Assembly (NCBI GenBank): GCA_015243575.1
Contig: CP042469.1
Location: 3,004,929 to 3,068,928 of the forward strand
DNA from: Clostridiales bacterium
GTDB taxonomy: Bacteria > Bacillota > Clostridia > Peptostreptococcales > Anaerovoracaceae
Direction of reading: 5' to 3'
DNA: 64,000 nt
Numbering within the stretch: the first letter of the stretch is position 1; each line of letters opens with the position of its first letter. The notes beneath the pieces were generated by a model. That model saw nothing but the letters and a program-made list of their open reading frames with translations. It was not told where the DNA came from and searched no databases. The position numbers were made by a program, and so were the translations under genes. Below are positions 35,193 through 43,590 of the stretch, piece after piece.

Positions 35193-35852
35193 TTATACTC
35201 CGATAAATTTCACATCATAGATGTCGGGATGTGCTTTCATTTTGTTCAAAAGTTCTTCCGCTGCTCCCTCATCCACCTCTATGACACAGGTTGCATCCTC
35301 ACTTCGGTTTTTTCTGCTGACTTTCATTGTCGCAATATTGATGCCGTGTTCTGCCAGAACCTTGGTGATATGGCTCAGTACGCCGCACTTATCCTGCTGC
35401 CGGATGAAAAACGCAGGCAGATTTCCCGTGAGCTCCACTTCGTACCCATCGATTCTGCTGATTAATACGGTTCCCCCGCCAAGGGATGAGCCATCAATCT
35501 CGCAAAGCAGCCGTCCCTCCCGATAGAAGCCGATTCGAACGGAGTTTTCATGAATTCCAGCCAGCTCGGTTCTATGAAACTCAAAATCCAGATGTTTTTC
35601 GGCAGCAAGGGCAAAAGCCTGTCCCAAGGCTTCATCATCCTCTCGGATACCCATAACTCCAGCCAGCAGTGCCTTATCCGTTCCATGCCCCTTTCCCGTA
35701 TCTGCGAAGGATCCATGCAAGCCGAAGGATACAAAATCAAAACTGTCTGCAAGTTTTGCAGCAATCCTCCCCAGCCGGGCTGCTCCTGCGGTATGTGAGC
35801 TGGATGGCCCAATCATGACGGGCCCGGCAACCTGAAAAATACTAACACTCAT
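35193..35852 (-). CDS. sdaAB: L-serine dehydratase, iron-sulfur dependent, beta subunit
   Basis: 219 residues: N-terminal catalytic-support domain with VAGPVMIGPSSSHTAGAARLG and a C-terminal ACT domain (about 148-219) with KCGVLSHITKVLAEHGINIATM. The first gene of the two-subunit clostridial serine dehydratase. Upstream, three 11-bp repeats overlap the likely -35 region. Confidence 0.95.
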   Translation of the reverse strand: MSVSIFQVAGPVMIGPSSSHTAGAARLGRIAAKLADSFDFVSFGLHGSFADTGKGHGTDKALLAGVMGIREDDEALGQAFALAAEKHLDFEFHRTELAGIHENSVRIGFYREGRLLCEIDGSSLGGGTVLISRIDGYEVELTGNLPAFFIRQQDKCGVLSHITKVLAEHGINIATMKVSRKNRSEDATCVIEVDEGAAEELLNKMKAHPDIYDVKFIGV

Positions 35853-35887
35853 TTCATTGCCCCTCTCTCATTTTTTATAATCTCAGC

Positions 35888-35920
35888 AAATTCCTGTCTA
35901 ATGCCTGTCTAATGTCTGTC
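35888..35920 (-). promoter_or_regulatory. three 11-bp direct repeats at the sdaAB promoter
   Basis: On the minus strand GACAGACATTA, GACAGGCATTA and GACAGGAATTT follow head to tail, one helical turn each. The last overlaps a possible -35 sixteen bp before TATAAA. They lie 36-68 bp upstream of the sdaAB start. Confidence 0.5.
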
Positions 35921-36137
35921 CATCTTTACTTATCATGGCAATTTTACAGGAATTCAATCCCCAATTCCACTGTTATCTTCTGAACTGCCTGCAAAATTTG
36001 GCCCTCGAATCTTGTTGAAATCGGTTATGGCTTGACGTAATTTGTTTATAAATTCAGAGGCAAATAAGCAATAAACGGCAAATTGTGATCTGTCTGTTAC
36101 GGTAAGATACTTTTGACCGAAACATAACCGAGCAATC

Positions 36138-36173
36138 CCGGATATGTCTATTTCTGGAGATAGACATATCCGG
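36138..36173. promoter_or_regulatory. 17-bp inverted repeat upstream of XRE gene
   Basis: CCGGATATGTCTATTTC and GAGATAGACATATCCGG pair with one mismatch around a 2-nt centre, about 100 bp before the XRE start. Likely an operator, possibly of that regulator. The remainder of 35921-36270 shows no gene. Confidence 0.55.
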
Positions 36174-36270
36174 AATTGGTTGCTTCTCATTGGAATTGAT
36201 ATAAGCTGATTCAAAAACAGCTGCGGATTTGGCTGCAGCATGGTTTCTTTTATAAATGAGGGATTTGCAG

Positions 36271-36864
36271 ATGAGTTTGAGCTGTAATTTAAAACGGTAT
36301 CGGAAAGAGGCTGGGCTAACACAGCAGGATCTTGCCAAGCGATCCTCCTTAAGCTTCAGTATGGTCAGCAAGCTTGAAAGCGGCGAACAATCCAATCCGT
36401 CCTTTGGCACGCTAAAAAAGCTTGCCGATGGTCTTGGGATCAGTCCAGCTGACCTTCTTATGAAAGCCTTGTCCATTGAAGAGCAAATCGATGAATACAT
36501 CGCGTATAAACGCGGATTAAACGGGACTGACGGAATGGGAGATATCAGCAGGACGAACAGAAACAGCGGAATGGGAGATATCAGCAGGACGAGCGGGTTT
36601 GGCGGGAGCGAGGCTAGAGAGGCAGCAAGATCGAATCACACTTCAGAGCAGGTGTCTCAGAAAAGGCAAGAAGGACCCGATATTAATTTTCTCAGAAGCC
36701 TTTCTGCCATCAACACAATTCCGAAGCCCGCAGACAGCGATGAAGATTATCTCTCGTTTCTGCGCAGCCGCCCTGAACTCAAACGGCTTTTTTTCGCCTC
36801 AAAGAATGCTTCTGCAGAGGAAATCGAACGGGCGATCGAGTATTTTGAATCCGCGAAAGCATAA
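36271..36864 (+). CDS. XRE-family regulator with repeat linker
   Basis: 197 residues. N-terminal HTH (about 8-62): LKRYRKEAGLTQQDLAKRSS and SMVSKLESGEQSNPS. Then a hydrophilic linker holding two 12-residue repeats (GMGDISRTNRNS, GMGDISRTSGFG), and a C-terminal segment ending EEIERAIEYFESA. The ATG at 36271 is preceded by GAGGGA; the one at 36256 overlaps it. The C-terminal part resembles other clostridial XRE proteins that may be self-cleaved or ligand-binding, but no such motif is clear. Confidence 0.82.
   Translation: MSLSCNLKRYRKEAGLTQQDLAKRSSLSFSMVSKLESGEQSNPSFGTLKKLADGLGISPADLLMKALSIEEQIDEYIAYKRGLNGTDGMGDISRTNRNSGMGDISRTSGFGGSEAREAARSNHTSEQVSQKRQEGPDINFLRSLSAINTIPKPADSDEDYLSFLRSRPELKRLFFASKNASAEEIERAIEYFESAKA
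36532..36592 (+). repeat. 36-bp in-gene tandem repeat
   Basis: A 25-bp identical block (ggaatgggagatatcagcag and 5 more bases) starts at 36532 and again at 36568. It codes for GMGDISRT twice in the linker of the XRE regulator. The period is a multiple of three, so copy-number change would not shift the frame. Confidence 0.85.
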
Positions 36865-36896
36865 AAGACCGGCAAATGACTGCCGATCTTTTTTTA
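36863..36896. terminator. bidirectional terminator
   Basis: AAAAGA-CC-GGCA and TGCC-GA-TCTTTTTTT form a stem between the converging XRE gene and the next minus-strand gene. Confidence 0.78.
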
Positions 36897-36906
36897 TCGA
36901 TTTTTT

Positions 36907-37419
36907 TTAATTCAGCCCCTGCTTATTTACAAGTCTGCCTAGACCCGCAAAGGTCTCGCTCAGACAGTTAAAAAGCAGCTGGTCTGCATACAGTTTGTTA
37001 TATTCTCCCCTGATATCGATGATGGTGGGAATGTATTTCGCCAATCGGTGGAAGGGATTGTTCATACTATGGTCAAACGGCAGTGCAAGCGCTTTTATGA
37101 TCTCGTCTTCCATGACCGATACGCAGTTCTTAATCATCTCTGCTTCTTCCGGAGAAAAACTGCTTTCGATCCGCTCTGTCATGAGATCAAACAGCACTGA
37201 GGAAATATCCTTGTTGAACTGTCCGTCTCTGTTCAGTATAAAATAATTGATCAGATCCACTCCGTAAATCATGTAAAAAGATGCCAACAGCGTCGCATGG
37301 TAATCTTCGCTGATGTTCTCCCGAAAAGCTTTATCATTTACTCTTGCATACTGTAAAACTGCATCAAACATTTTTGAAGCAAAGACTTCCGCCGAACGAA
37401 TCTCATTCTGTCCATTCAT
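36907..37419 (-). CDS. uncharacterised 170-residue soluble protein
   Basis: Not recognised. Predicted to be mostly helical and soluble with no signal peptide or membrane segment; mildly acidic, with Phe/Tyr-rich patches (ASFYMIYGVDLINYFI). The helical make-up recalls TetR C-terminal ligand domains or small coiled proteins but there is no HTH at the N-terminus. It converges on the XRE gene and precedes no obvious partner. Confidence 0.6.
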   Translation of the reverse strand: MNGQNEIRSAEVFASKMFDAVLQYARVNDKAFRENISEDYHATLLASFYMIYGVDLINYFILNRDGQFNKDISSVLFDLMTERIESSFSPEEAEMIKNCVSVMEDEIIKALALPFDHSMNNPFHRLAKYIPTIIDIRGEYNKLYADQLLFNCLSETFAGLGRLVNKQGLN

Positions 37420-37584
37420 AAGTGCTGACTCCCCAATCGTCCAATTCTACCATAGCCCCGGTTAACGAATTTCATAATAACTTACGAACCGTTGCCTATC
37501 CCCTATACTATTAATATAACCACTTTTTCGCTTTTTGTCCATTTGATTCTCCAGCGAATGCCTGATTCTCCTCCCTTTGCAGGA

Positions 37585-38988
37585 TCACTCAAATGATACT
37601 GACAGCGGATTTTTGTCAATGGCGCGCACTGATTTACGTGTTGAATCTGCTCTGTCTGTTGGCACCGGCAGCGCATCGCTGCTTTGATCATATTTCCCCG
37701 CAAAGGTCAGGCCTTTCTCGTCATAAATCATCAGATACGTACTGTGGGAAGCAAAATACTGGTATTGACCGCCTCCCTCCCTGTAGGAGGTGTACGGCTG
37801 GTAGCCCGCCACAGCCAAATGGGAACCATCGAAATCCATTGCGGCTGTATCAAATTGTAGTTTTTCGCCAATTTTGTCGTTCTGATTGAAGTTACCCGCA
37901 AACTTGAGTACAAAAAGTCCGTCCGAATCGCGCTGAAGCAGCAGAAAACGGTAGTCGCTGAGCGTGACGACCAAAAAAGAATCATATATCTTAACATCCC
38001 ACAAGCTCAGGTCTTCCACAGCTTCCTCAAGTTTAGATTTGCGGATCAGCTCCATTGTTTCCATGTCAATGACAGAAAGCATGACTGCTTCATTTTCCCT
38101 TGTAAACAGAAGTAAACGCTCTTCTTTTGGATCTTTGATCAGATGAAGCACTTGCTCGGTTTCCTTCAGAGGATAGTCTCTGCGCAATCCTTCCCAATCG
38201 GGCTCAATCCCTCCCTCTGCTTTTGTGAACGGCAGGAAATGAATGCCTGAAATGCCTTCTGGCATCGTTATCTGTCCATTGTTTTGCCCAGAGACCGATA
38301 CCGCAAAGTAACCACCGGACTCGCTAATCGCTGTACTTCCGGAAGATAGCTGAAAATCACCCTCTGTCGAGGACTGTTCGATATAATTGACTGCCCCATT
38401 CTTGCCCTTTGTAATAGCAACACGCACCTTATGATTTTGTGGTACGGGAATTTTAAAATAATCCGCCATATCATGACGTGCTGAATAGACAGTCGTTTGG
38501 CCCTTTGACAGGTACAGCTCCAACGTAACAGGATAGAACCGGTAATAATCGGCAAGAGAAATCTCCTCCTCATGGGTTTCACCGTTTGGCGTCCGCTTCG
38601 CAACATCTGCTGCGACCAGGCGCGGCAGATCATTCCAATTTTCCCCGGAAAAATCAATGTCCCCGCTCATCGCGTAATTAATATTTGTATAAAGCTGCAG
38701 ATCAGAGGCCCTGCCGTCATCCTCTCGCAGCTGGGCCTGAGAATACCGATAGTTACTTTCAACAGACAATTTCGATCCCACTCGATATGTTGTATTCCAG
38801 AACATATGATAGTCACAATGGGTTCGATTCAAAACGGCAACGCCCTCTGCCGCACGTCTGTCTCCGTACAGTACGGTTTCCTTCACCGTGATTGCCTCTT
38901 TCCCCTCACTCACCCAGCCGGTTGCGTAAGGAAACACCCCAATGGACAGTGCCAGCAGAACGATGGCTAATATCATACTTTTTTTCAT
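37585..38988 (-). CDS. exported protein at the end of an ABC operon
   Basis: 467 residues with a signal-anchor or signal peptide (MKKSMILAIVLLALSIGVFPYATG). The rest is mostly predicted beta strand with repeated short blocks such as LHLIKDPKEERLLLFTRENE and LLQRDSDGLFVLKFAG, which suggests a beta-propeller-like domain; no named family is claimed. The start at 38988 has SD AGGGGACGG; the ATG at 39009 overlaps the preceding gene. Last gene of the GntR-ABC operon, so it probably serves the exporter or senses its substrate outside the membrane. Confidence 0.72.
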   Translation of the reverse strand: MKKSMILAIVLLALSIGVFPYATGWVSEGKEAITVKETVLYGDRRAAEGVAVLNRTHCDYHMFWNTTYRVGSKLSVESNYRYSQAQLREDDGRASDLQLYTNINYAMSGDIDFSGENWNDLPRLVAADVAKRTPNGETHEEEISLADYYRFYPVTLELYLSKGQTTVYSARHDMADYFKIPVPQNHKVRVAITKGKNGAVNYIEQSSTEGDFQLSSGSTAISESGGYFAVSVSGQNNGQITMPEGISGIHFLPFTKAEGGIEPDWEGLRRDYPLKETEQVLHLIKDPKEERLLLFTRENEAVMLSVIDMETMELIRKSKLEEAVEDLSLWDVKIYDSFLVVTLSDYRFLLLQRDSDGLFVLKFAGNFNQNDKIGEKLQFDTAAMDFDGSHLAVAGYQPYTSYREGGGQYQYFASHSTYLMIYDEKGLTFAGKYDQSSDALPVPTDRADSTRKSVRAIDKNPLSVSFE

Positions 38989-38998
38989 ATTCCGTCCC

Positions 38999-39730
38999 CT
39001 ATTCTTCATCCGTCAGGTCACTCAGTGCCCTGCTGACCCGGTCTGCTCTATACTGATAGGTCTCCTTTACATACCCAACCAGAGTCTTTCCCTCATCTTC
39101 CAGATCTGTCATGAATACGTCCCCTGCAATCTGACCGTGACGAATCAGAATGGCACGGCTGATAAAAGCCTCCACCTCTTCAAGCAGATGGGTAGAAAGC
39201 AGAACCGTTTCCTCTGGTTCAAGAATACCGCTTAAAACCTTGTAGAAATCTTCCCTGTTGAAGATGTCATTGCCTGCGAAGGGTTCATCCATCAGGATGT
39301 AATCCGCACCCTGACACAGGGCCAGTATGACTTCGAACTGATTTTTCTGACCTGTCGAAAAACGCTTTAGCGGTTTATTCTCCGGAAGGTCAAAGAATTC
39401 CATCAGTCCCCGGTATCGCTTTTCTCGAAAAGACGGAAAATGCATCTCATAGAATTCTTTATGCCCGCTGGTAGTCAGGTTTGGGAAAAAGGAATGCTCA
39501 CTGGTGGCAAAGGAAAGCCTGGCAATGTTTTTCCTCGTGATCGCCTCGCCGTCAAGAGTGATTTCTCCCTGATATTGCAAAAAACCAAGGATACATTTCA
39601 TCAGGGTTGACTTGCCTGCACCATTTTCTCCAAAAAGACCGATGATTTCTCCCGGTGCCAATTTCAGGTCAACTTTCGTCAGCGCCGTTTTACCGATATA
39701 TGATTTACTTAAATTACGAATCTCCAACAT
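38999..39730 (-). CDS. ABC transporter ATP-binding protein (YtrB-like)
   Basis: 243 residues. Walker A GENGAGKSTLMK, Q-loop region with SFATSEHSFFPN, signature KRFSTGQKNQFE (variant of LSGGQ), Walker B YILMDEPFAG and the H-loop STHLLEEVE. Two membrane genes precede it and a GntR gene heads the operon, an arrangement like B. subtilis ytrABCDEF, which is linked to cell-wall stress and antibiotic response. The SD lies in a 34-bp tandem duplication. Confidence 0.9.
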   Translation of the reverse strand: MLEIRNLSKSYIGKTALTKVDLKLAPGEIIGLFGENGAGKSTLMKCILGFLQYQGEITLDGEAITRKNIARLSFATSEHSFFPNLTTSGHKEFYEMHFPSFREKRYRGLMEFFDLPENKPLKRFSTGQKNQFEVILALCQGADYILMDEPFAGNDIFNREDFYKVLSGILEPEETVLLSTHLLEEVEAFISRAILIRHGQIAGDVFMTDLEDEGKTLVGYVKETYQYRADRVSRALSDLTDEE

Positions 39731-39732
39731 AG

Positions 39733-39800
39733 CTCTACTCCTAAATACGCCTTACGGCCCCAAAATCTCTACTCCTAAATACGCCTTACGGCCTCAAAAT
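39733..39800. repeat. 34-bp tandem duplication at a gene junction
   Basis: Units 39733-39766 and 39767-39800 differ at one base. Each carries the final codons of the membrane gene (EAVRRI then stop) and an SD (GGAG). The downstream unit now lies in the leader of the ATPase gene. Confidence 0.92.
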
Positions 39801-40311
39801 AAGCATCCCATATTTTTCTCCATTGATCCGGTGTAAGGCAAACCTCCGGAGTCACAAGCAGATAAATTCCAAAGTAGACAGTCAGCAGAAGCACTGCAAT
39901 ACACAGGGATAAGGCCGCAGCCAGCACAGGAAGCCCGAGGCACCTTTTCCAAAGTTCCATGCGGTCAGGCAGCCTTTTCATCAGATAGATGCTCTTGCTG
40001 CCTTGAAAGTGATAGAGGTAGTGATACCCCAGCAACCCCGCCATGCTCAGCGCCGTAATCAGAAACCCTGAAAGGCTGTTCCCCAGAAGCTCAACAAAGT
40101 CCTGCATGATTGCTCCATCGATCATTACTTTTTTACCGGCAATATACGTAAACAGCTCATGATATGCATTTGACAGGTAAATTAAGAATGTCATGCTGTA
40201 GAGAAAGCTTACTGCCAGCAAGATAGTAATCCATTTCAATTCCTGCTGCAAATCGATTCCCAGAGGAACAAATGATAATATTTGTTTTTCTTTTACGTTT
40301 ATCTTCTTCAT
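39775..40311 (-). CDS. ABC transporter membrane protein
   Basis: 178 residues with about four membrane helices; no homology to a named family is clear. Start at 40311 behind AAGGTG; the ATG at 40353 overlaps the upstream gene. C-terminus was duplicated in the 34-bp repeat. Likely membrane half of the YtrB-like exporter, as YtrC/YtrD in Bacillus. Confidence 0.72.
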   Translation of the reverse strand: MKKINVKEKQILSFVPLGIDLQQELKWITILLAVSFLYSMTFLIYLSNAYHELFTYIAGKKVMIDGAIMQDFVELLGNSLSGFLITALSMAGLLGYHYLYHFQGSKSIYLMKRLPDRMELWKRCLGLPVLAAALSLCIAVLLLTVYFGIYLLVTPEVCLTPDQWRKIWDAYFEAVRRI

Positions 40312-40333
40312 GGATTCACCTTGTCCTTGCTCC

Positions 40334-41062
40334 TTATTCTTGATACAGCTCAACCCTGAAGATGGAATAAAGGGAAAACGCTGCTGTTGCTAATGCTATT
40401 ACCGATATGGTGATATCTGAACCAAGCAGTCCCAAATCAGAGGAGAAAAAGATGATCGTTAACGCTGCAAGCAGTACCACTGCAACACCCCGTTGCCCCC
40501 GCCGCTGTTTCTGAGCAAAGCATGATGCCGTGATTCCAAGGCTGAAAATCAGAGCAACGTTCCGGAGAAGACGGCTGGTTTCCTCCAAAGGCAGCAGGCT
40601 ATGCAAAAATCCACTGCTATGAAATGCAAGAAAAAGCGTCTGGCTATTGAAATATACCGGCTCCATAATGTCAATATACAGTTTGCTCAGCAGCAGCACA
40701 ATCCCCAGCTGTACTGCCCAGAAAATGTAAAGAGCGAGCATACTGTTGACTCCCCAAAGAATTACAACCGCCTCTTCCCGAACGGAAAGCCTCTGAATCG
40801 TGTATCTCACCCTGCTTCCAGAAAGCTCACAGCCCACAAGGCTTAGTATGACGCAGACAAGCAGAAACGCCCCCCCACTAACCAATGGAATTCCGCTGCT
40901 CTGAATGATCTCTTCTAAGAGAACAATTTTATTTCCACCTGTCCGCTGCAGCTGCATCCAGAACAAGACCCCTTCTGCCCCAGCCATCAGAAGAAGAACC
41001 CCTGCAATTTTGTATACCGTACTTCTCAACGCCAACAGAAAAACAGAAACATACCGATTCAT
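40334..41062 (-). CDS. ABC transporter membrane protein
   Basis: 242 residues with five to six hydrophobic segments. SD AAGGAG. Followed at once by the second membrane gene, with its SD GGAGCAAGG after the stop. Probably the larger membrane subunit of the exporter. Confidence 0.75.
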   Translation of the reverse strand: MNRYVSVFLLALRSTVYKIAGVLLLMAGAEGVLFWMQLQRTGGNKIVLLEEIIQSSGIPLVSGGAFLLVCVILSLVGCELSGSRVRYTIQRLSVREEAVVILWGVNSMLALYIFWAVQLGIVLLLSKLYIDIMEPVYFNSQTLFLAFHSSGFLHSLLPLEETSRLLRNVALIFSLGITASCFAQKQRRGQRGVAVVLLAALTIIFFSSDLGLLGSDITISVIALATAAFSLYSIFRVELYQE

Positions 41063-41213
41063 GACCTAACTCCTTATCTACTACCATTTTCAAGCATATT
41101 GCTGTTCTCATTTGAAAACAGAATAAAACCCTGATAACGCTCAAGCTCCCAATCGTTTAACTCCCCATTATCCCAATTCCTATAGGCTTGCTCCAAAGAA
41201 TCTCAGGCTCAAA

Positions 41214-41588
41214 TTACTCATCCCAAAGCCTGTTGATCAAGCAAGCTGCTTCCTCCTTTGATACCCCCATCTGCTTCATGGAGGTGATCAGCGATGTTAC
41301 GTCGCTTTCCAGCAATTGACTTCGGATCAAGTGTATCTGCTCATCATTGACCGTCACATAGCTTTTCGCCCCTGACCTAGATTCGATCAGATGCTCTTCC
41401 TCCAGCATTCGATACGCCTTCTGAACTGTATTTGGGTTCACGCCAAGAAGGCTGGAAAGTACGCGCCTCGAAGGAATTTCATCCTGATCCCGTATCGTTC
41501 CTGCTACAATACCCCTTTTGATATATAGGATGATTTGTGTGTAGATCGGACTTCCGTCCTCCATTTTAAAATGTTCAAAGGATATCAT
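41214..41588 (-). CDS. GntR-family regulator, YtrA type
   Basis: About 124 residues: winged-helix HTH with SPIYTQIILYIKRGIVAGTI, PSRRVLSSLLGVNPNTVQKA and RMLEEEHLIES, then a short C-terminal tail typical of YtrA. The frame is open up to 41795, but a clear promoter at 41664-41692 rules out starts above 41657; ATG 41588 is chosen (41612 possible). Heads the ABC operon and its promoter overlaps a palindrome, so it most likely represses itself and the exporter. Confidence 0.85.
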   Translation of the reverse strand: MISFEHFKMEDGSPIYTQIILYIKRGIVAGTIRDQDEIPSRRVLSSLLGVNPNTVQKAYRMLEEEHLIESRSGAKSYVTVNDEQIHLIRSQLLESDVTSLITSMKQMGVSKEEAACLINRLWDE

Positions 41589-41645
41589 TGAACTCAACCC
41601 ACTATCTTTCATATGAAAAAATAAAAGCAAAACCGTGTCACTGTC

Positions 41646-41668
41646 ATAATACAGTTTAACCGTATTAT
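41646..41668. promoter_or_regulatory. GntR operator-like palindrome
   Basis: ATAATAC-A-GTT-T-AAC-C-GTATTAT, 23 bp with one symmetric mismatch, covers the -10 and start of the GntR promoter. A half copy, ATACAGTTTACCGTC (41676-41690), overlaps the -35. Confidence 0.7.
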
Positions 41669-41692
41669 ATCCATGATACAGTTTACCGTCAA
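41664..41692 (-). promoter_or_regulatory. promoter of the GntR-ABC operon
   Basis: Minus strand TTGACG, 17 bp, TATAAT. Overlaps the operator palindrome. Confidence 0.82.
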
Positions 41693-41697
41693 GTGTT

Positions 41698-41808
41698 TTT
41701 TTGAAACCCATGTTTTTTTTAACACGTGTATTTTTTGAAACCCATGTTTTTTTGAAAACCTGCGTATTTTTTAAAAATCGGATCTTTTTTACCAACTCTA
41801 TGTTTTCA
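41698..41808. repeat. T-tract repeats between GntR and ECF sigma genes
   Basis: Five to six degenerate units of 17-18 bp, near GAAACCCATGTTTTTTT, follow each other (for example at 41702, 41738). They fill the space between the divergent promoters and give the spurious basic N-terminus of the long GntR frame. Confidence 0.6.
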
Positions 41809-41896
41809 CCCTGTTTCCCGATATAATATTTGAGTAGGTCATGGGCGTGTAACCTTTTGGGATTTCATTCGTTTATTAAATGAGAGGGGGAAAGAA

Positions 41897-42394
41897 ATGG
41901 ATCGCGATATTTTAGAACAGCTTTACGTTCGCAACTACAATTCTGCATTACTCTACACCCTTTCCCTCTGCCACAGCCGGGAAACTGCGGAAGATATCGT
42001 CTCTGAGGCTTTTGTAAAGGCTTATCTTTCTCTTTCTGATGAGCATACATCCTTCCAGTACTGGCTGCTTCGCGTATGCAAGAATTTATGGATTGATCTT
42101 CTACGGCGAAGAAAAAGAATTTCCGATGATCCCCATGCGCTGCATCATATTGCCGACGGTACAACGCCTGAAAAAAATCTTCTTCGTGAGGAAGGAAACG
42201 CAATCCTGTATGAATGTATCCAGCGGCTGCCCGATTCTGATCAGGAGCTGCTAGTCCTGCATTACTTTTCAAATTTGCAGTTGAAGGAAATCGCCAGGAT
42301 GCTGGGTGCAACGCCGGGAAGCATCAAAACACGGATGTTTCGCGCAAGAAAGAATCTGAAACAAATAATAGAGGAGAGTGGCTATGATATTTAA
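41897..42394 (+). CDS. ECF-type RNA polymerase sigma factor
   Basis: 165 residues with region 2 (NYNSALLYTLSLC, ETAEDIVSEAFVKAYLSL, YWLLRVCKNLWIDLLRRRKR) and region 4 HTH (QLKEIARMLGATPGSIKTRMFRARKNLK). SD GAGAGGGGGAAAG. Overlaps the anti-sigma gene by 11 bp. A TATAAT at about 41821 lies in its leader, but no -35 is convincing. Diverges from the GntR-ABC operon, hinting at a shared envelope-stress role. Confidence 0.93.
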   Translation: MDRDILEQLYVRNYNSALLYTLSLCHSRETAEDIVSEAFVKAYLSLSDEHTSFQYWLLRVCKNLWIDLLRRRKRISDDPHALHHIADGTTPEKNLLREEGNAILYECIQRLPDSDQELLVLHYFSNLQLKEIARMLGATPGSIKTRMFRARKNLKQIIEESGYDI

Positions 42395-43508
42395 AGATGC
42401 CTTTGAACGATATAAAGCGGGGGAAGCAACTCCCGAGGAAGTTGCTATGATCGAGTCTGAGCTGGAAAAGAACCAGCTTATTTCAGAATTTCTTGAGGAA
42501 GAATTGGATCAAAGCTATGCGTCAAACGCCGAGCCAAGCGTTGAATTAAATCTAGTGAAAAAAGCAATTAGACGGCGCAGTCTAAATATCGTACTGATAT
42601 CAGTGATGATTATGGCTGTTCTAGCCCTGCTGATTCCCTTTGCCGTAAAGCCTCTGATCAATGACCAATACTATAATCCCATGACCATGAAATACGATGA
42701 GTTTGCATATGATATCGACTTTTCACTCATTGCATATACCGAACTTCATCAAGCAGGTTATTATTATGCAAATTCCATGATTGAAAACACAGAAATCGGA
42801 AAATACTCCCTGACTCTTTCCCGATATAATTTCTTTAAAGGAGAGCAGGAATATCTCACTGCATCTCTGGACAAGAACAAGCTGACTCTCCCTTATTCTT
42901 TTGAGGCCAGCAATCTCTCCATGAATATATTCGACAGGGCAGCAGCTCCAAGCTACTCCCTCCCGACCGACAGCAAGGAATGGTATCTGCAGAAGATAAA
43001 AGAACTTCCCGACTATATCAACGTGACCGCAGCCGTTTCTTTCTCCAGAGATCTTACCATGGAAGAACTAGTGGACTTAAAAAAGACCAGCCGCACACTG
43101 TTTGTATGGGCCGGCATCCGTAATGCACCGGAGGATGAACAACTGTATCCTCTCTGCGGTATGGAGCTTACAGGCTCCGGATATATTTACGAGGGGATCA
43201 ATAAAAAATATCCTTGCTTTGAGCTCGCTACGCTCTCAAAAAGCAATGGTGATACGAAAAGTACTGATTACGAGACGCACTTCTTCAGCCTTCTAAACTA
43301 TTCACTGGATCATACGAAATTTTTAGAAATGCTGCCGTCTGATCGGGATTGGCCGCGCTATTATCAGTCCGTACTGGACTACGTATCCGCCCAAGGGGTC
43401 AAGACTTACGGTGTGATGGTACAGGGATCGCCATCAGACATTCTGGCACTTCAGGAGAGCGGTATTGTCTCACAAATCTGGCCGATGGATGCGAACATCG
43501 GTTTCTAG
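42384..43508 (+). CDS. membrane anti-sigma factor (Sigma_reg_N/C type)
   Basis: 374 residues: short cytoplasmic N-terminal domain for holding the sigma factor, one membrane helix (about 66-92, LNIVLISVMIMAVLALLIPF), and a large outer domain that ends in a Sigma_reg_C-like region (AAVSFSRDLTMEELVDLKKT; GMELTGSGYIYEG). The ATG at 42384 has AGGAGAG at proper spacing. Keeps the ECF factor inactive until an outside signal arrives. Confidence 0.85.
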   Translation: MIFKDAFERYKAGEATPEEVAMIESELEKNQLISEFLEEELDQSYASNAEPSVELNLVKKAIRRRSLNIVLISVMIMAVLALLIPFAVKPLINDQYYNPMTMKYDEFAYDIDFSLIAYTELHQAGYYYANSMIENTEIGKYSLTLSRYNFFKGEQEYLTASLDKNKLTLPYSFEASNLSMNIFDRAAAPSYSLPTDSKEWYLQKIKELPDYINVTAAVSFSRDLTMEELVDLKKTSRTLFVWAGIRNAPEDEQLYPLCGMELTGSGYIYEGINKKYPCFELATLSKSNGDTKSTDYETHFFSLLNYSLDHTKFLEMLPSDRDWPRYYQSVLDYVSAQGVKTYGVMVQGSPSDILALQESGIVSQIWPMDANIGF

Positions 43509-43590
43509 AGGCTTCAATCGGAGTATACTCAGCCAAAATGCGGTTCGTCGGCTCTGCCTTGCTGCATTTCTCAGCAAAACGGTACCGTGG

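Noticed and set aside
41589-41795. Extended basic N-terminus of the GntR protein
   Set aside because: It lies upstream of the recognised promoter and is translated from T-tract repeats.
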